A DNA stretch of 9,669 nucleotides from Gammaproteobacteria bacterium (lineage in GTDB: Bacteria; Pseudomonadota; Gammaproteobacteria; Pseudomonadales; Pseudohongiellaceae): assembly GCA_003451715.1 (NCBI GenBank), contig DMJN01000180.1:1-9669 (forward strand). Reading direction: 5' to 3'. The first letter of the stretch is position 1; each line of letters starts with the position of its first letter. The translations under genes were made by a program, and so were the position numbers. Shown here one piece after another: positions 6,526-9,669 of the stretch. Under the pieces are notes generated by a model. The model was not told the origin of the DNA and did not search any database. It saw only the letters and a program-made list of their open reading frames with translations.

Positions 6526-7059
6526 TTATTCCCGGGTTCGCTCAAGGCGATAAGTAATAATTGGTCCGTAGCGCCAGATCAGCGAGTCGCCCTGCAGTTC
6601 TCTTTCCACTGTGATAGGTGCACCCTTCGGACGAAGGATGTGTACACCGTTTTCAAATGAAGCTGCCACTGAAATCAGTCTGCCATTTGTAGAAGGCTCA
6701 CCGATGTCATTAACACCATTTTCATAACTGCCATCTGTACGCATGTCATGGATCACACCGCCTGCAGTTATGACGATGCGATTGCCGCACTGCTCGATAC
6801 GTTGCAGATTGCCGATGGACCGTTCCGCGTTAGCCGGGCCGGAAACAAGTTCCACGATCTTCCACATGCCTCGCATGTCGATAGCATCTTCTGATAGCGG
6901 CTCAGTACAGCTTGCCAGTACCGGGCCCGGCATGGTTTTCCAGTAGCCCGGAGGAGTGTGGGCAATCGGGATATCATCCGCCAGCACTTGTTCATCGGCC
7001 TGAGGCAGTGTTCCACTAATGAAGAACAAGAGGGCGACGGCTTGCATGGTTCTTTTCAT
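6526..7059 (-). CDS. secreted lipocalin-like hypothetical protein, 177 aa
   Basis: The start ATG at 7059 follows AGAAGGAAAAAGCG, a good ribosome site. The N-terminus MKRTMQAVALLFFISGTLPQADEQ has a basic start and hydrophobic core, so a Sec signal peptide cut near residue 21-23 is likely, placing the protein in the periplasm. The mature part holds GMWKIVE (64-70) and later strands RIEQCGNRIVIT (87-98) and alternating hydrophobic beta segments to the end, which look like a small beta-barrel of lipocalin type. Two cysteines (C51, C91) could form a disulphide. No family can be named with confidence, and the ligand is unknown. The gene lies 52 bases upstream of arsR on the same strand, with the arsR promoter/operator in between, so read-through into arsRI is possible. 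The left end of an IS lies only 60 bases before its start and may have cut it from its original promoter. Confidence 0.7.
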   Translation of the reverse strand: MKRTMQAVALLFFISGTLPQADEQVLADDIPIAHTPPGYWKTMPGPVLASCTEPLSEDAIDMRGMWKIVELVSGPANAERSIGNLQRIEQCGNRIVITAGGVIHDMRTDGSYENGVNDIGEPSTNGRLISVAASFENGVHILRPKGAPITVERELQGDSLIWRYGPIITYRLERTRE

Positions 7060-7119
7060 CGCTTTTTCCTTCTATTAACTATGCAAAGCAAGCAATACCT
7101 GTACGTCATCAAACATTGT

Positions 7120-7148
7120 TGGACAAAGTTAGCTCTGATTTAAGAGAC
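7120..7148 (+). repeat. IS left terminal inverted repeat
   Basis: Reading inward, this shares TGGACA, then CTGATT, then TAAGAGAC with the right end, with small differences and a short offset between the blocks. It lies immediately outside the orfB stop. Confidence 0.85.
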
Positions 7149-7151
7149 ATA

Positions 7152-8153
7152 TTAGCCCATCTGGGTTAGTAATTTAGCTTGCTTGTCGTAATGCATCTGC
7201 CTGCGCATAGCCAAGGTATTGATTTTAATCTTTTCACGCTGTTCCAGTATTTTCTGCCCACGGCCATAATACACATCTGCCGGAGTCAGGTTATCCAGTG
7301 ATTCATGATATCTCTCATGGTTATAGCAGTTCACAAAGCGCTGTAGATGCTCCTGCAATTCACTGGGGAAGTAGTAGTTATTGAGCAATATCTGATTTTT
7401 CATCGAGCGATGCCAGCGCTCTATCTTGCCCTGTGTTTGCGGGTGATAGGGCCTGCCTCTGGAATGAGTCATGTTGTTCGCTTCCAGATAATCCGATAGC
7501 TCACCAGAGACATAGCAAGGGCCGTTATCGCTGAGCAAGCGTGGCTTGTGTTTAACCGTGGCCTGCTCCAACCCTGTAAAGGCTAAAGCATCATCCAGCG
7601 TATCGGATACATCACTACTGCTCATAGATGTGCATAGGCGCCAGGCGATGATATAGCGCGAGTAGTCATCCAACACAGCAGAAAGGTAATACCAGCCCCA
7701 GCCAATAATCTTGAAGTAGGTGAAATCTGTTTGCCAAAGCTCGTTTACTCTTCGGCTTGGGTGCTGAAACTTATCACCGGCCTGCATGAGGATATAAGCT
7801 GGGCTGGTAATGAGATCCTGAGCCTTCAACAGGCGGTAGACTGTGGATTCTGAGACAAAATAGGCTCTCTCATCGGTATAGCTGACAGCCAATTCTCGTG
7901 GAGACAACTCAGGCTTCTCCAGAGCCATTTCGATAATGGCCTCGTTATGTTCTTGGGGTACTTTATTCCAAGCCATGCCTGCGGCGGGCTTACGATCTTT
8001 TAACCCGACCACACCGCCTTCCTAGTAACGCTTTAGCCAGTTATAGAATGTGGACTTGTGAATATCCAGTCGGGCCAAGGCCCGTCTCACAGAAAGGCTG
8101 GAGTTCTCAACCAAGCGGATAATCTCGCCCTTCTCGGCAGCGGAGTACCTCAT
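7152..8153 (-). pseudogene. IS3-family transposase OrfB (DDE integrase), interrupted by TAG
   Basis: The full frame starts at the ATG at 8153 (MRYSAAEKGEIIRLVE) after a GGAGGA ribosome site and would give 333 residues. Codon 44, at 8024-8022, is TAG, in the context W-L-K-R-Y-stop-E-G-G-V-V-G-L-K-D-R-K-P. A glutamine CAG at this point would restore the family pattern with one C-to-T change. The part after the stop is open from 8012 (GTG) and encodes the catalytic core: numbered from that GTG, D96 (WQTDFTY), D162 (LLSDNGP) and E198 (QGKIERWH), with the classic D-35-E spacing. It also has the C-terminal YNHERYHESLDNLTPADVY signature of IS3-type transposases. In an active element OrfB would carry DNA cleavage and joining, usually as a frameshifted OrfAB fusion. 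A product started at 8012 would lack the N-terminal helix-turn-helix part. Confidence 0.9.
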
Positions 8154-8508
8154 ATATCGTCCTCCCCATCCCCGAGAACGCTTTTTTCAGTAAGCGATTT
8201 TCCATCAACAGCTCGCCCAGTGTTTCTTTCAGGGCAGAGGACTCGGCTCGTAGTTCTTTGACTTCGGTTGAGGTCGCTTCACGATTTGTGTCGCCCGCAA
8301 GGCGCTTCTTACCTGCTTCTAAGAATTCTTTTGACCAGTGGTAGTACACATTGCTGTTCAGGCCTTCACGGCGGCACAGCTCGGCAATGCTGTCTTCACC
8401 CCGCAGGCCTTCTAGCACAATACGGATCTTTTCTTCGGCGGAGTAATGTTTTCAGGTAGCTCGACGGATATCGCGAACTGTCTTCTCGGCACTTCTTTTC
8501 TTTCTCAT
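8107..8508 (-). pseudogene. IS3-family OrfA (HTH protein), disrupted by TGA and a frameshift
   Basis: The true start is the ATG at 8508 (MRKKRSAEKTVRDIRRAT) after GAGGAAATAAC. Codon 19, at 8454-8452, is TGA, followed in frame by KHYSAEEKIRIVLEGLRGEDS, so one CGA-to-TGA change explains the stop. The remainder has the Tnp_1 helix-turn-helix (SIAELCRREGLNSNVYYHW) and a leucine-rich coiled coil (SALKETLGELLMENRLLKKAF). Near the end the frame passes through an A6 run (8187-8182). With one extra A it would read K-K-S-V-L-G-D-G-E-D-D-I-stop and overlap the orfB ATG as ATGA, the usual family end; as it is, the frame runs on aberrantly to a stop at 8107. The protein would bind the terminal repeats and regulate transposition. 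Confidence 0.85.
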
Positions 8509-8545
8509 TGTTATTTCCTCTCAGGATTAACGATGAGCTAAAAGC

Positions 8546-8575
8546 GTCTCTTATGCAATCAGGTGATTATGTCCA
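8546..8575 (-). repeat. IS right terminal inverted repeat
   Basis: Reading inward on the minus strand: TGGACATAATCACCTGATTG followed by CATAAGAGAC. It shares the TGGACA, CTGATT and TAAGAGAC blocks with the left repeat. It ends at 8575, and the RAYT remnant frame begins at 8577. Confidence 0.85.
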
Positions 8576-8576
8576 A

Positions 8577-8928
8577 CTGGGGCTGGCGGGGTACAGTCGC
8601 TGGTTGGAGTGCAATCCGGTCCAGGCCAATATGGTGCTGCATGCTGACCAGTACTCCTGGTCCAGCTACCGCACACCCGCATCGGCAGGGCACGGCTGAC
8701 CTGGCTGGATCGGGATGAAGCCTAGGTAGCCCTAGCGACACGTTCCACCAACGCCAGTGCCGCTACCGACAATTTGTCAATCAGCGAGCGGAAGGCGATG
8801 AAACCACTGTCATTCGGCAAGGCCTCAGCCGCAACCAACTCACTGGCGACGCCGCCTTCATCAACGAGATCGAACTCCGCCTGGGCCAGCGCATAGAAAC
8901 CCGCGAACCCGGCCGCCCCGGAAAATAG
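8577..8928 (+). pseudogene. RAYT-type (REP-associated, Y1) transposase, C-terminal remnant
   Basis: Three successive plus-strand frames give one continuous family match. 8577-8695 encodes YSRWLECNPVQANMV and QYSWSSYR, the counterpart of the RAYT hallmark R-Y-I-E-x-N-P-V-R-A...Y-x-W-S-S-Y-R. 8696 to about 8728 encodes LTWLDRDEA. About 8728-8928 encodes YRQFVNQRAEGDE, then LSRNQLTGDAAFINEIELRL and ends EPGRPGK-stop, like the GRPRK tail of this family. At least two frameshifts separate them. The residue aligned with the catalytic tyrosine is tryptophan (R-W-L-E-C-N-P), a further sign of decay. The N-terminal half with the HUH motif is absent: the remnant begins flush with the IS right end, and the left flank of the IS shows no RAYT sequence. 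Intact RAYT proteins nick and mobilise REP sequences. Confidence 0.8.
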
Positions 8929-8942
8929 ATCTGTCCCTATTT
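8923..8942 (+). repeat. small inverted repeat at the RAYT 3' end
   Basis: AAATAG (8923-8928, including the stop codon of the RAYT remnant) pairs with CTATTT (8937-8942) across ATCTGTCC. RAYT genes are often bordered by short palindromic REP-like sequences, so this may be a relic of such an end. The stem is short, so this is tentative. Confidence 0.35.
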
Positions 8943-8968
8943 ACTCTTTTGAAAGCGTCCTTGCACGC

Positions 8969-9169
8969 CTAATCCTCGGGGGTCACATAATTCCACCAGG
9001 CTATGCCAATTAGCACCGCTGGTAGCAGTGAGAAAGCGAGGGTGGTGACAGCCGTAGGCCATAGGCCACTCTCTTCTACGACCCCAGTACTCTGCAGATA
9101 AAGAACGGCTATCAACATTGGCACATAGCAGGCAACTTGAGTAATAACAAAAATTTTCTTAAAGGACAT
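8969..9169 (-). CDS. small two-helix membrane protein, 66 aa
   Basis: I do not recognise the family. The protein starts MSFKKIFVIT and has two hydrophobic helices, about residues 5-25 (IFVITQVACYVPMLIAVLYLQ) and 37-59 (WPTAVTTLAFSLLPAVLIGIAWW), joined by a short acidic loop (VVEES), with an acidic tail PED. The basic N-terminus and the acidic loop fit a hairpin with the N-terminus, and probably the C-terminus, inside. A GGTGATTT ribosome-site-like sequence lies before the ATG at 9169. The helices are well formed and the composition natural, which speaks for a real gene despite its size. No partner gene is adjacent: to the left is the RAYT remnant, to the right an apparently empty stretch. Confidence 0.55.
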   Translation of the reverse strand: MSFKKIFVITQVACYVPMLIAVLYLQSTGVVEESGLWPTAVTTLAFSLLPAVLIGIAWWNYVTPED

Positions 9170-9669
9170 TTTTTAAATCACCATTAGTAAACAAACGCCT
9201 CGGTTAACGGCCGCCTCTTCAAGGCGCTCAAATTCTCCCGGTTGTAAAGTCCGCTCGAACCAAGGCTCGAGAGGACCCTAGAGCCGCAGCAACACGAACC
9301 AACCGAGTATGCGAACAATAAAGGCTATCTCAATTGATATCCACCCCTTTATACAGGGAAATATCATCCTGCTTGCTTCTAAAACCCTCGGTAGTGCCCG
9401 AAAACTACACAGTATTGGTCAATCTAACGACTCATTCACCTGTTTATCGGTCATTTTTGAATTGTTTGCAATTTCCAGCCGCAGCCCACTGTACCGGTCC
9501 CTGACAGCATTGTTAAAAATGCTCAAACAAGCCGATCTGTGGTGGTGCCCTCCCCGGTGGAGGCCTGGCAGTGTTATTAGAACAGGGTCACTTAGTAGAG
9601 CAATGCAGGAGCATTTCTCTGGCACTTATCGCTACACACCTCTGGTACTGAATGTCAGTTCGCCATCTT
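9170..9669. other. terminal region without a defensible gene
   Basis: A plus-strand frame is open from the ATG at 9309 to the window edge (120 codons, no stop). It starts MRTIKAISIDIHPFIQ, has no good ribosome site, uses several rare-looking codons (CGA, ATA, AGA) and matches nothing I know. A minus-strand 68-codon frame (9625 to 9419, ending DKQVNESLD) is equally unconvincing. Small hairpins are visible: CGCCT/AGGCG around 9210-9224 and CCTCC/GGAGG around 9550-9566. No tRNA, terminator or attachment site could be identified. Confidence 0.35.

Larger units (their letters stand above)
7120..8575 (-). mobile_element. IS3-family insertion sequence, full length but inactivated
   Basis: This is a 1456-bp element with orfA and orfB on the minus strand. 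Both ends are recognisable: the left end opens TGGACA and the right end closes TGTCCA, with the expected TG...CA termini and imperfect inverted repeats of about 30 bp. The orfB stop lies just inside the left repeat and orfA starts about 40 bp inside the right repeat, the usual IS3 layout. Both frames are interrupted (see the entries), so the copy cannot move by itself. I see no clear 3-4 base target duplication: ...TGT to the left and ACT... to the right. Confidence 0.9.

Noticed and set aside
6474..6545. A longer ArsR starting at TTG 6545
   Set aside because: The extra 24 residues are unlike ArsR N-termini, they would be encoded by the palindrome and promoter region, and no clear ribosome site precedes the TTG.
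8058..8459. Plus-strand frames opposite orfA
   Set aside because: They are antisense shadows of the transposase frame.
9185..9260. ACAAACGCCTC and GTTAAC, reminiscent of attC/VCR sequence
   Set aside because: Only short similarity; no paired core sites and no integrase in the window.
9245..9285. GGTTCGAGC on the minus strand, similar to a tRNA T-loop
   Set aside because: The flanking bases do not form the 5-bp T-stem and no acceptor or anticodon arms can be drawn.
1..9669. CRISPR array, toxin-antitoxin pair or new defence system
   Set aside because: No regularly spaced repeats with unique spacers were seen (the only periodic repeat is the coding TPR repeat), and no gene pair has toxin/antitoxin or defence-domain hallmarks.

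Overview
The window reads like a bacterial chromosome segment from a gammaproteobacterium, possibly marine or aquatic. This is an inference from a HemN of typical proteobacterial length, an IS3-family element, a REP-associated (RAYT-type) transposase remnant, an ArsR/ArsI pair and a TPR-sulfotransferase. The species cannot be named from the sequence.

Layout from left to right. Bases 2-1420 (+) are the 3' part of a TPR-repeat sulfotransferase that starts outside the window; it is clearly AT-richer than what follows. Bases 1421-2104 hold little: one small orphan ORF (1638-1931, +) with a good ribosome binding site, and a few hairpins. Two minus-strand genes follow: hemN (4245 to 2851), for oxygen-independent coproporphyrinogen III oxidase, and downstream of it a one-pass membrane protein with a B-box-like zinc-binding N-terminus (2701 to 2105). 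A roughly 400-base divergent spacer separates hemN from a plus-strand glutathione S-transferase (4652-5272), which is followed by a small lipoprotein (5327-5653) and a strong rho-independent terminator (5676-5705).

Converging on that terminator is a minus-strand group: a secreted lipocalin-like protein (7059 to 6526), an ArsR-family repressor (6473 to 6150) and the C-As lyase-like VOC protein ArsI (6127 to 5729). The arsR gene appears leaderless: a perfect 22-bp palindrome covers a good -10 box and ends on the A of the arsR start codon. This suggests a compact autoregulated arsRI unit for sensing and detoxifying trivalent organoarsenicals.

Bases 7120-8575 are a complete but dead IS3-family insertion sequence, with imperfect ~30-bp terminal inverted repeats, an orfA with an early TGA and a frameshift at its A-tract, and an orfB with an in-frame TAG. 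Directly against its right end lies the C-terminal half of a RAYT-type transposase (8577-8928, +), itself broken by frameshifts and missing its N-terminal half. A small two-helix membrane protein (9169 to 8969, -) follows. The last 500 bases contain no gene I can defend, although one plus-strand frame stays open from 9309 to the edge.

The part most worth attention is the arsR operator/start-codon arrangement with its ArsI partner. The IS/RAYT scar shows that the right third is a mobile-element graveyard. I found no convincing new defence or CRISPR-like system.
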